DNA from: Leishmania donovani
Lineage: Eukaryota > Euglenozoa > Kinetoplastea > Trypanosomatida > Trypanosomatidae
DNA length: 64,000 bases
Direction of reading: 5' to 3'
Assembly: GCF_000227135.1 (NCBI RefSeq)
Contig: NC_018235.1
Location: 428,195-492,194, forward strand
Positions 49,925 through 59,657 of this stretch are shown one piece after another. Position 1 is the stretch's first letter. Each line of letters starts with the position of its first letter. A model generated the notes under the pieces. The model was not told the DNA's origin. It worked only from the letters and a program-made list of their open reading frames with translations, and did no database searches. The translations under genes and the position numbers were made by a program.

Positions 49925-51194
49925 TTCAGCGACAGGAACGGCTCTGGCGACAGCGGTGGCGGGTGATGGGGGCTGTTTGCACGTTTGCGCGTGCGTCGCG
50001 CACTACTGTCGAACGCCCCACTCATGCCTACGGCCCCCGTCACACATCCCCCTCTTCCCACCCCCTCTCACCGGATAGAGCACCGCACGGGATGCGTGCC
50101 GAGCAGACACATCGTAGGGGCGCCCGCTTGCCAGTTCATGCAACACGAACGGGCGACTCCTCATAGAGAAGCGTCCGCACTGCAGGATGAGCCACCTCAC
50201 GCACGCGCTCTCTTTTCTCTTTTCCGTCTCTGTGCGCGTATACATGTGCGTGTGTGTGTCTCACGCAATCCTTCCCTGGGTTTCCGTCCTCTTGTGCTCT
50301 CGACCTCTACTCCTCTATGCGCCCATCGCACATGGCGCGTATTTCTTGCCACCGTTGTCCTTGCTTTCAGGAGCACCGCAGAGGGGTGGGGGGGGGGGCT
50401 AAAAAATGAAGGAGGAGGGTGCTGGCCCTTCCACCATCCGAAAACTGCCACAGCTTCCCCGCTCGCGACCCAGCCGCACACCGATTCGCATACAGAGACG
50501 TTATGCCGCAAGGAGGTGTTCGCAAGCTGGAGGCAGACTTGCCAGTGCGACAGACGGCGGCAGGTGAGGGAGACGAGTGAGAAGGCGGGATGGAGAAAAA
50601 GGAAGGTGGCGGGAGAGACTGAGGCAGTGGTATGAGATAGGGGCGTGCATGTGCGTGTACTGTGTCCTCTGCGAAATGCTCCCCCTTCTCTCCTCCCCCG
50701 ACTCCCCTCCGTCTCCGCAGTGCTGAGTGCTGGTGCGCTCTGCTGACGTCCTCACGTGTTGCGTGACTGCGGCAGCACCGACTGCCATAAAGGTGGACGA
50801 CGTGGGTATGAGTGCATGCATGTGTTCGCGTGGCGCGGTGCCAAGCCTCTCTCGTTTAACTTTTCACCACATGTGATGCACAGGTGGTGGGCGCCTCTCT
50901 CACTCTCTGTGTCGGCGCATGCTGCTCCGCGTTGCCGCCCCCTTGCTCCTCTCCATCATCCCCTTCCCTCCTGCCATCGGACTCTCTCCCCTTGATATCA
51001 CGCCGACACCCACCCACACGCGCAATCGTGCGCTGCTCCCGTGCGCAGTCTCGCCGGTGCAGCGAAGGACCCTCTTCCCCTCACACACACATCTACGAGC
51101 TGGCCACCCACGCAGCGCCCCGGCCTCGCGTAGTGTTTCGTGTGCGCGTGTGTGCCCTGCACTTTGCATATGCGACTGCCCCTTTTCGTCCATC
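49925..51194. other. 1.3-kb spacer
   Basis: No gene is supported. A G-run (50388-50398) and several pyrimidine tracts are present; the one at 50930-50990 or a later one before 51150 likely serves the next small gene. Confidence 0.5.
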
Positions 51195-51494
51195 ATGTCT
51201 CAGCAGCTCGCCTTCCACGACGTGTCGAACGACGCGATTCAGCACATGCAGGCCAGCGAGGCGCTGCAGAAGCACCTCGAGAATGCCCAGCTGGCGCACC
51301 GCGTGTGTGTCGCCAAGGCGCTGAAGGCGAATGAGCCGCCGGTGGAGAAGTGCGCACTGACCTGGGGCGAGGTGGTGATGCGCTACAATCAGTGGTCCGA
51401 GTACCGCCCTGCTTTCCACGATAGCGACGCGCAGAAGAGGTACTCGAAGTACTGGACCAAGAAGCGCCAGGCCGCTGACGACAGCCACCCGTAA
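51195..51494 (+). CDS. unknown 99-aa protein
   Basis: A short reading frame starts at ATG 51195 (MSQQLAFHDVSNDAIQHMQA); the frame is open upstream through spacer sequence. Composition is that of a real soluble protein, helix-forming and mixed-charge without low complexity, with aromatic-rich blocks (WGEVVMRYNQWSEYRPAF, RYSKYWTKKRQ). Codon use matches neighbouring genes. No targeting signal or known domain is visible. The frame ends before a spacer of 1.5 kb. Probably real, function unknown. Confidence 0.7.
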   Translation: MSQQLAFHDVSNDAIQHMQASEALQKHLENAQLAHRVCVAKALKANEPPVEKCALTWGEVVMRYNQWSEYRPAFHDSDAQKRYSKYWTKKRQAADDSHP

Positions 51495-53045
51495 CGCAAG
51501 CTGATCTGCGCTTGAGTATTTGTGTCCGCGCGCGCATGACTGCGTGAGTGGGGGATGCGGCGCATTCCCGCCCCTCTCGCTGCGGCATGTCCGAAGGCCG
51601 CGCACCCGCACACATGCGCGCTCCCCTCTGTATGCGCGCCGCTCTGCATGCGCGTGTGTGCCCGTCTGCCTGTGCGCGGGTCTTCACAGAGCTCGATGAG
51701 TTCTGCCCCGAGCGGGGAGGCGAGACTGAGGGACCACGCGTAGGAGAGAGCGCGAGGAGCCACATCGGCATCTTCTTCGGATAACTGGGAGGTGGTGGTG
51801 AGGCTTGTACCGCCCCACTGGCGCGGAGGATGCAGGTGTGTGTGTGTGCTGTACACCTTGTCGCTCCGTGCATGTTTGCACCTCTGCGTGCGTGCGCGTG
51901 CCACAGTGGCACGCTCCTTCAGCATTCATCATCTGCATGTGTGCCTGTCTTTTAGGAATCAGACGTTTGGTTATGGGGGCGCTGTCTCTCCTCCTCTTGT
52001 CTTCTCCGCTTTCCACCGTGCCTGCACGCACGCGCAGGCGCACACGCATACGTGAGTCACACATGCTTATGCTTCTGTCTGTCCGCGTGCGTGTGTGTTG
52101 GTGTGCGCGAGTGGAGGGGGGGGTGATGGGCAACGCGAGAGAAGGCGGAGGAGAGGGGGATGGAAGCGACTCCGTTAGGTATAGGGAGGTGATTGTTTCA
52201 CAGCGTGTCCCACCACCTGCCGCGCAGACACACAATGCCTGTGTGTGTGTGTGTGTGAGGCGCGTTGCTCGAGTGTGTTGGCCGCTCTCTGCGCATTTGT
52301 GCGAGCGTGCGTGTGTATCGGGTTTCTTGGTGACGGCGTCTCTCTACACTTCACCCTTTCCCTTGTTAGTGAAGACAACGCAAAGTAAGACCGCAGCGGA
52401 AAAGGCAAAACTGCGCCGTTCAGCAGTCCCGCACTCCACCGCGCAGGTGTACCATCCGCGCCCCTGCCTGTCCCTACGTCTTGTAGGGTAGTCCGTTCCC
52501 AGCGCGCACGAGTACCTCGCCCCTCCCCTTCTTCCCTCCCACGCATACGCGCGCACGCCCAGACACACACACGCACACACACATGCCGGGCGTGTGTGGT
52601 GTGTGAAGGCCTGGGGCGTTGCCCTTGCGTGGGATTTGCCTTAGAGTGTGCGCGAGGGGTGGGTGGGAGAAGTGGTCGCCCCTACTCTCTGCCTGCGCAT
52701 GCTTGCACACGTGCGCTGCACGTGTCTGCGTGTGCGTCGATGCCCTTCGCTTGATGCCACCCCAACGTTCTCCCCCCGTGGCTCTCTCTCTCCCCGCGTG
52801 TCGCCATCCGCTTTCGCACAGACTCAAGTGACGGGCGTGCAAACGACGCGACCATCCATGCACGCCTCTCCCCATCTCTCCCCTCCGCATCGTCACTGAC
52901 AGCTCTCCTCCTTTGCCAATCACGAGAGAGGAGCGAGACAGATAGCAGCAGCACTGCACAGCGGCTGTGGGAGACTTTCCTTCCCCTCTCTTTATGTTGG
53001 CGCCGCTGCCGCTGCCGCTGGCGTGTGTGTGCATGCGCATGTGAT
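51495..53045. other. 1.55-kb spacer
   Basis: No gene is supported. It is rich in GTGTGT and CACACA stretches (51838-51850, 52240-52256, 52561-52580) and pyrimidine tracts. I see no SIDER. Confidence 0.55.
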
Positions 53046-54344
53046 ATGCCGCTCCCTCTTACGTCTTTGGCAAGAGCCATGGCCTCCCCTTGTGCGGTGG
53101 CAGGCAGCACCACTACCGGCACCGCTGTCGCCGCGGGTAACAGCAGCGGCACCGACTGCTACGTCATTGTATGGGTCGAGGGCCGAGAACGGCCGGTGTA
53201 CGCGTGCACTGCGCCTCTTCCCTCCAGTGGGTCCTCCGCGTCGTTGCCCTCGGCCGCTTCTGCCGGCGCCGCTGCTGTTCCAGCGGTGAACGTGGTGACG
53301 CTGCGGCGCTTCTTCGGCGCCCTCGTCCTTCTCTCGTCCCCGCCGCCGGCGGCGAGGGCGCGGGCAGGCGGGCACTGTGCGGCGCTGTCTTGCGCCGCCT
53401 CCTTTACTCGAGAGACCGCTCCTGTGCTGTGCGCAACCCTTCCGCTGGGCTTGGTGGGCGCCTTCGGCGCGTCGCCGCCGTACTACTACGTCGCTGTGTT
53501 GGCCCCAGGCACTGCTGCCGTGGTGGGCAACCAGCTGCTGGCCTGGCTGGCCTCCAGTGTGCTGGCAGCGCTCCATCCCGACTCGTGGGCAACGGCTGCG
53601 TTGCCGACTGGGCAGGCGTGCGGCACGGCGCTTCTATCGCTCGCCGCTGATGCACCGGACTTGTGCTCGCAACTTGCTCTGTACGGTGCTGCCGAGGTCG
53701 GCAGAGCGCGCGCCGGCGCCGCCGCGATGGAGGACTACGGCGCTCGAGAGGTGTTGGCGGACAGCGCCGGACAGTCCACCCTAGCTGCGGTGCTCCAGGA
53801 GTTCGAGCCGTGCCGTGACTCACCCGTGGCTGTTGCGATCAGCACCCTCCTCCGAAGGTGCTGGGTGCCCTTCACCGTTTCGCCCGCCACAACCGCAGCC
53901 TCCCTGCACATCTCGCTCGCCGGCTACTTCACCCTTCCGTTCCCGTCCTGTCTCCGTGCAAGCAGTTCTGCCGCTTCACCTCCGGCGCCAACCCTCTACG
54001 CGTGCTCGGCCGGCTGCTGGGAGGCGCTGCGCCTCCTCGCCTCCTTCTGCAGCCGCCGCACACCGGATCTCCAGCAAACCAGCAGCGCGGACGCCGCGCC
54101 TCTGGCAGTTCTCCCCCTCGGTGGCAGCAGCAGCGGCGGTGCGGTGGCCCTGATTGCAGCGAGCGTCGGATACGTGCACCCAGACACGGCCCTGTACCAG
54201 GCGGTGCTTGTCCACGGCGAGCGTCCTTCCCGCGGCGGCGCTGTCAACTGCGCTGCTCCATATGTTCGCTACTTGACCACCAGCGAGGTCGCTGCCTGCG
54301 GAACTCCCTGGCATCCCGACGCACTACGCAGCGTGTGGGCATGA
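53046..54344 (+). CDS. unknown Ala-rich 432-aa protein
   Basis: I do not recognise a family. The first in-frame ATG is 53046 (MPLPLTSLARAMASP); ATG 53079 is an alternative that removes 11 residues. The protein is rich in Ala, Ser and Cys with short ordered blocks: CYVIVWVEGRERPVYAC at the N-terminus, SPPYYYVAVLAPGTAAVVGN in the first half, and alternating beta/alpha stretches to the end (VSVG-type strands). The start resembles a longin-like beta-hairpin but this is a guess. The hydrophobic stretches are too broken by polar residues for clear membrane segments. It directly precedes the dimethylarginine hydrolase gene (410 bases). Confidence 0.7.
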   Translation: MPLPLTSLARAMASPCAVAGSTTTGTAVAAGNSSGTDCYVIVWVEGRERPVYACTAPLPSSGSSASLPSAASAGAAAVPAVNVVTLRRFFGALVLLSSPPPAARARAGGHCAALSCAASFTRETAPVLCATLPLGLVGAFGASPPYYYVAVLAPGTAAVVGNQLLAWLASSVLAALHPDSWATAALPTGQACGTALLSLAADAPDLCSQLALYGAAEVGRARAGAAAMEDYGAREVLADSAGQSTLAAVLQEFEPCRDSPVAVAISTLLRRCWVPFTVSPATTAASLHISLAGYFTLPFPSCLRASSSAASPPAPTLYACSAGCWEALRLLASFCSRRTPDLQQTSSADAAPLAVLPLGGSSSGGAVALIAASVGYVHPDTALYQAVLVHGERPSRGGAVNCAAPYVRYLTTSEVAACGTPWHPDALRSVWA

Positions 54345-54753
54345 CGTGCTTCCTGTGGCGTATGTGCTCGTGCGTGCGTGTCTGCACATACTTCGGATCA
54401 AACGTTCTTGCATACCAGCATGCGCGCATGTGTGCGCGATGAGCGATGCTCCGCGCACGTCTTCCTCTCCCTCTCTTGTGGGGTGTGCGCCACCCGCTTG
54501 CTCCCCGTGTCCCCGCGCATCCGTCTGCGGATGCTTCCTTGCCCTGTCTCGCTCTCTCTTCCGCCCTCCGCGTCTCACCTGGCTGCCCTCCCTCCTTCCC
54601 CATCTCGCCTGCTTCCCCCGCTCCGCCTGACAGACATACATGCGCACACGAGCACGCGCGCATATCGCGATCTACCCTACCCCCGCCTTCTTGCACTCTC
54701 TCACTCACTCGCTCTCCCTTTCCCCCTAATACCCCACTCCCTGAACAGCCACC
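54345..54753. other. spacer with acceptor for the DDAH gene
   Basis: Pyrimidine tracts cover much of this spacer. The last (about 54690-54742) is followed by AG at 54747-54748, only 5 bases before the ATG of the next gene, so the leader beyond the spliced leader would be almost nil if this acceptor is used; an earlier AG would give a longer one. Confidence 0.6.
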
Positions 54754-55614
54754 ATGACGAAGCTGACTGTTGTGTGCCGCGCCGTGTCGAGTGCGCTAGA
54801 GAAGCAGACGTGCGAGCTGACGTGCATCGAGCGCCAGACAATCTCGCTCGAGGCTGTGCGGAAGCAGCACAAGGCGTACGTGCAGGTGTTCAAGGAGATG
54901 ATCGAGGACGGCTATGACATCGAGCTTATCGAGCTGCCGGCGCTGAACGAGCTGCCCGACTCGATGTTTGTGGAGGACGTGTCGATGATATACAACACGT
55001 GCGCCGTGATCACGCGCCCCGGTGCGCCGTCGCGCCGCCCGGAGGTAGACCCGATTTTGGACACGGTGACGGCTCTGCGCCAGGAGAACTACCGCATCTG
55101 TGAGCCGGGCACCGTTGACGGCGGCGACGTGCTGTACGTTGCGAACTCGAAGTACGTGTTTGTGGGCAAGTCGACACGCTCGAACGACTCAGGGTACGAG
55201 CAGATGAAGGAGTACCTTGGCAAGCACGGGCTGGAGTGCGTGCAGTGCGTTGTGAAGAATTGCCTGCACCTGAAGTGTGCGGTGACCTTTCTGTCGGAGA
55301 GCACGCTGCTGCTGAGCCCCAAGTGGGTCGACCCGGAGATCTTCACCTCGCGCGGGTTCAAAGTGGTCGAGGTCGATTCCAATGAGCCGGCCGGCGCGAA
55401 CGTGCTGAGCTTCTCCGCGGAGAAGAATGGCAAGCCGTTGCGCACGATAGTAACGGCTGCTGAGTTCCCCGGGACTGCGTCGCGCATCGAGGCGTTCGCG
55501 GCAGAGGAGACGGCGCAGGGCCGCCCGACGCGCCAGGTGGTGCTGGAGGCGGACGAGATCGCGAAGGCGGAGGGCTCGCTGACGTGCTGCTCGCTTCTGA
55601 GCTACAGCGCATAG
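54754..55614 (+). CDS. DDAH: N(G),N(G)-dimethylarginine dimethylaminohydrolase (DDAH), amidinotransferase superfamily
   Basis: This 286-aa protein is the length of animal DDAH. It hydrolyses asymmetric methylarginines to citrulline and methylamines. Family positions are visible: DSMFVEDVSMIY (69-80) with substrate-binding E74/D75, EPGTVDGGDVLYV (117-129), the TRSNDSG loop (141-147), catalytic His172 in CLHLKC, and a TCCS motif (277-280) holding the nucleophilic cysteine. It has no signal peptide and is probably cytosolic. Methylarginines come from breakdown of arginine-methylated proteins, abundant in trypanosomatids; a role in nitric-oxide balance of the host is speculation. The 3' UTR contains the SIDER cluster starting at 56396. 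Confidence 0.92.
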   Translation: MTKLTVVCRAVSSALEKQTCELTCIERQTISLEAVRKQHKAYVQVFKEMIEDGYDIELIELPALNELPDSMFVEDVSMIYNTCAVITRPGAPSRRPEVDPILDTVTALRQENYRICEPGTVDGGDVLYVANSKYVFVGKSTRSNDSGYEQMKEYLGKHGLECVQCVVKNCLHLKCAVTFLSESTLLLSPKWVDPEIFTSRGFKVVEVDSNEPAGANVLSFSAEKNGKPLRTIVTAAEFPGTASRIEAFAAEETAQGRPTRQVVLEADEIAKAEGSLTCCSLLSYSA

Positions 55615-56156
55615 GCGCCTAACCCGCGCGAGCACGTGCCTGGTGCCCCCTCCCTCCCCCACGTGTCCTCACGGCGGCGCGCCGGGGGAGGACGTTAACC
55701 CGTTTCTTTCGCCCCTCCTCTCCCAGTCGCCATGTGTGTGCATCCTGTGTGCTGCGCCTGTGCGTCCACACACGTCGTGCGCTTTCACAAAAGTCACACG
55801 TTGCCTACGTGGCGTCGTCCAACCTGCACAGCGTAAAAGCATTTGCTGTGTGCCATGCGACCTTGCCCGTCTCTCCCCCCGGGTCGCCGCCCTCTCCCGT
55901 TCTTTTGTTGCTTTTCTCTCCCTTCTTATTCTCCGTGCTAGCGTCACTGTGTCGATGCGTGTGTGGCGGCGGCGGAGGGGAATCGCGAGACAGAGAGCTT
56001 TCATATCTGCATCGGAAAAGCACTCGGAAATGCTTTGTGCCCGCTCCTCCGTGCTCCGCCCCTCTCTCCCTCCCCTCCCCCCTCACACGCGCGTACGCAG
56101 ATGCACACGCACAAGCGCACACACCCGTCTCAGTTTTCACTGCACTGTCTATGTGT

Positions 56157-56489
56157 GTATGTGCGCGGTGCTCTCTCTATTGTTCCTTTCTCCGTTCTCC
56201 TCCTCGTTTCGTGCCTCTTTATTTGAGGACTCGGCTGCTTCGTGCTTTTACCTCCCTTCGTTCACGCAACACACACCGCCCCTCCCCTTCTGACTTCTCC
56301 TATCCCCCTCTCCCCACCTTCAAACGTGCACATGGACGGCGTTGCGCTCAGTGCATTTCTTTTTCCGGCCTTCTCGTGCCTGCAGTTTGAGGGCACCCCG
56401 GTGACGGGGGGTACACCTCGGCGCGATATCGCGCGGTCCAGTACCCACGCTCTGTGTGTGGGGAGTCGCGAAGCAGCCCCGCATCCCCT
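56157..56489 (+). repeat. 333-base direct repeat, first copy
   Basis: Identical by eye to 56589-56921, on the other side of a 99-N gap. It covers spacer sequence plus the first 94 bases of a SIDER element. Confidence 0.9.
56396..56489 (+). mobile_element. SIDER 5' end, cut by a gap
   Basis: The first 94 bases of a SIDER element, identical to the start of the copy at 56828. Most likely the same element assembled twice. Confidence 0.85.
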
Positions 56490-56588
56490 NNNNNNNNNNN
56501 NNNNNNNNNNNNNNNNNNNNNNNNNNNNNNNNNNNNNNNNNNNNNNNNNNNNNNNNNNNNNNNNNNNNNNNNNNNNNNNNNNNNNNNN
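56490..56588. other. assembly gap (99 N)
   Basis: A run of 99 N between two identical 333-base blocks. Confidence 0.99.
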
Positions 56589-56921
56589 GTATGTGCGCGG
56601 TGCTCTCTCTATTGTTCCTTTCTCCGTTCTCCTCCTCGTTTCGTGCCTCTTTATTTGAGGACTCGGCTGCTTCGTGCTTTTACCTCCCTTCGTTCACGCA
56701 ACACACACCGCCCCTCCCCTTCTGACTTCTCCTATCCCCCTCTCCCCACCTTCAAACGTGCACATGGACGGCGTTGCGCTCAGTGCATTTCTTTTTCCGG
56801 CCTTCTCGTGCCTGCAGTTTGAGGGCACCCCGGTGACGGGGGGTACACCTCGGCGCGATATCGCGCGGTCCAGTACCCACGCTCTGTGTGTGGGGAGTCG
56901 CGAAGCAGCCCCGCATCCCCT
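56589..56921 (+). repeat. 333-base direct repeat, second copy
   Basis: Second copy of 56157-56489; the SIDER element then continues without interruption. Confidence 0.9.
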
Positions 56922-57150
56922 GCCGAATGCCGAACCGCTCCTGGTGGTGACAGGGCCAAGCACCTACGACGTGGGGGGGTGAGCGCGGCTTACTGCCACT
57001 GATGTCGGCGGCGGGGTCCTGGGTGGCGCTGCCTCGGAGCGACCTGCGGCTGTGAGTAGGTCTTTATCACCCATATGGTGGGCAGGGCGTCCACGTGACC
57101 CGCGCGTATCCGACCGGGCCCTCACACGGCGCACTGGTGTGTGTGGGTGT
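56828..57150 (+). mobile_element. SIDER retroposon, copy D, 5' part (sense)
   Basis: Matches 44362-44684 almost base for base, then breaks after GTGTGTGGGTGT and continues into another SIDER start at 57151 rather than GGGGGCCGAG as in copy C. It lies ~1.2 kb after the DDAH stop, in sense orientation. Confidence 0.85.
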
Positions 57151-57295
57151 CCCCGGTGACGGGGGGTACACCTCGGCGCGATATCGCGCGGTCCAGTACC
57201 CACGCTCTGTGTGTGGGGAGTCGCGAAGCAGCCCCGCATCCCCTGCCGAATGCCGAACCGCTCCTGGTGGTGACAGGGCCAAGCACCTACGACGT
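57151..57295 (+). mobile_element. SIDER 5' end, fused to copy D and cut by a gap
   Basis: Repeats 56828-56972 exactly by eye, then runs into a gap. It is joined head to the broken copy D without any spacer, which is unlikely for a real insertion. Confidence 0.85.
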
Positions 57296-57394
57296 NNNNN
57301 NNNNNNNNNNNNNNNNNNNNNNNNNNNNNNNNNNNNNNNNNNNNNNNNNNNNNNNNNNNNNNNNNNNNNNNNNNNNNNNNNNNNNNNNNNNNNN
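57296..57394. other. assembly gap (99 N)
   Basis: A run of 99 N inside SIDER sequence. Confidence 0.99.
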
Positions 57395-57665
57395 TGCCAC
57401 TGATGTCGGCGGCGGGGTCCTGGGTGGCGCTGCCTCGGAGCGACCTGCGGCTGTGAGTAGGTCTTTATCACCCATATGGTGGGCAGGGCGTCCACGTGAC
57501 CCGCGCGTATCCGACCGGGCCCTCACACGGCGCACTGGTGTGTGTGGGTGTGGGGGCCGAGCCCCCCGAGGGGCGGGAACGCACCAGGCGATGGGGCGTG
57601 TGGCCGGCCGGTGGGCAGAGCGGCGCCGGCCTCGTGCACCCTGGCGGAGAATGGCCGCGCGGAAA
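57395..57665 (+). mobile_element. SIDER retroposon, 3' part
   Basis: 57395-57551 repeats 56994-57150; then the element continues to its normal end (GAGAATGGCCGCGCGGAAAA). Joining 56828-57150 to 57552-57665 would give one complete SIDER matching copy C. Confidence 0.85.
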
Positions 57666-59181
57666 ATAGAAACGCTTGCCAATGCCGACTGTTGATTGGC
57701 CATGTGCGCAGCGTCTTGTGTGTGGCCGTGCCAGAGGAGTGGCAGCGGCGCGTGTGCTTGTGGGTGGGCGTACAAATTCGTGCGGCTGAAGTCTTTATTT
57801 CGACACGTGGTGAAAGCGATACAGATTTACCCCCTGCCCTCTCCTCCTCTGTTATCATGAGAGCGAGTGAGTGCAGCACAGAGGGAAGGAGAAACAAGAG
57901 AGCGAGGGGCGCAGCGACAGCAGCGACCGTAGCGCAGAGCGAAGGCTACAGAGCTGTGCCAACGCAAGAGGAGGGGGTGGGGTGGGGGAGGGCGCATACA
58001 ACGTTCGCCCCGCTCTTCCTCTGCTTCCTTTCTACGCGCGTTCTCCTCAGAAGCACACCAAGCGCGGAACCCGCGAATGGAAGGCCGATTGCGGTGCGCG
58101 TGCACCACCCTCGTTTACCTTCCCACGCAAGCACGGACGCATACGCACGACGCAGACGCATGAAGGGAGGGGAGGGGGGCGCACGTAGCGCTGCTGTTTC
58201 ACCCACTGACCCATTACTCACCCGGGGAAGGTGTAAAAGCGGTCGTCCGCTGCATCCTCTCCCCTTGTGTGCTTCTTATTTTCTTTTTTTTCGATGCGCA
58301 AAGGCCATCTCTTGGGTGTCACTTCGTCTCTCGCTCTGCCCTCCTCCCTTGCATGTCACAAACCCCTGCGCACATTCGCCACATGCAGAGTTTCGACCCG
58401 TCTCCTGTCTCCTCCCAATACGTACTGACACACGCACCCTCACACACCTACTTGCTCCTCTTGGACGCTTCGCTTTCTCCTCTAATACGGCTGGGCATTT
58501 GAGCTACTGCCTTTTTTTTCTCTGTAGTGAAGAGGCAGCCGGCGTGCGTGTGTGTGTGTCTGCCTGCGGGTGTCGCCACGTGCAGCGTCTACACGCGTGT
58601 GAGATGCAGCCCCCCTCGCTTCTTGCGCAGCACCACCACATCGCCGCATATTTATTTCTCTTTGTGCAGGTGCGAGACTCACCCTCGCGTGCGCCGACGC
58701 ACTTGCAACCGCCCATCCACACACACGCAAACAGGCGCACAGGTCGGTTGTGCGGTGCATCCGCCCCCCCTCCCCCCGTTGATCGGGGCCTCTACTTACG
58801 GAGCGAGACATAACGGAGAGGGCCGCTTAACGTGCGCTTTTGTGTCTTCTACCCCTCTCTGCGTGCATGTGTTTCTGAGCGTGTGCCCACACCACGCCCT
58901 CCCTTCCATTTCCCTCCTCCCCCTTCCCGTCATCCGTCCATATTTCTTCATCTCCTTTATTGCATATTGTGTGTGTGTGTGTGGCTTCTCTCTTTTCTGT
59001 TTTCTCTCTCTGTTCCCCCACCGCCATACTCATCTGCTCTTGTTCCTCGTCTCCCTCCCTCGCTGCTCTCGCTTCCCCCCATATTTTGTGTCTCGCGCTT
59101 CTTCGCTTGGGCTGCATCTACATGCACACATAGACATATCTATGTATCTATATGCACACCTCTCTATACGTATACGTATAT

Positions 59182-59200
59182 CTATATATATATATATATG
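59182..59200. repeat. (TA)n microsatellite
   Basis: Alternating TA of about 18 bases, in a stretch of TATACG/TATGCA repeats (59160-59216). Confidence 0.9.
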
Positions 59201-59657
59201 TATGCATGCATGCGCCTGCATGTATGACTTCGTTTTCTTTTCGCTGCTCGCATGTGCTGTGTGTGTGTGTGTGCTCTTCGCTGCCCCTCCTTCCCTCTCC
59301 GCGTCTCTTTCTTTGTTTAGGCTCGATACGCTTACGTTTGACGCCTCTGCTGATCTCTCTCTCTACGTCCCCGCATTATCCTCACTCTCGCCCTCACGCG
59401 TCAACTGCGTTGCGCGGGGGCGTCTATCTGCACGTGTGCCAGACCCCTCCCTCACCCACACACGGACGCCGAGGCAGCGGGAGAGCGGAAAGTGAAGCGC
59501 CCCCGCCGCGTGCCCACCCCTTAACGGCTTGACTGCAGAGGAAGGAGAGCACACCGGCACACGCACACAAGTACACATCAGCGCCGCTCTGTTCCCCCCC
59601 GATTTTGTTCCTTTTCGTTTCTGTCGGTCATCTGCGTCTCCGCTTTTTTTGGTCGGC

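Larger units (their letters stand above)
55615..59657. other. 4-kb spacer with SIDER cluster and two gaps
   Basis: This is the longest gene-free stretch after the left end. SIDER sequences and two 99-N gaps occupy 56396-57665, with repeated blocks around the gaps. From 57666 to 59657 it is ordinary pyrimidine- and CA/GT-rich spacer with a TA microsatellite (59182-59200). A long open frame (57542-58813) begins within SIDER sequence and shows no domain. Confidence 0.7.

Noticed and set aside
57542..58813. 423-codon + strand open frame
   Set aside because: Starts inside SIDER sequence, runs through microsatellite-type spacer, has spacer-like Ser/Pro/His/Thr-rich translation and no domain.
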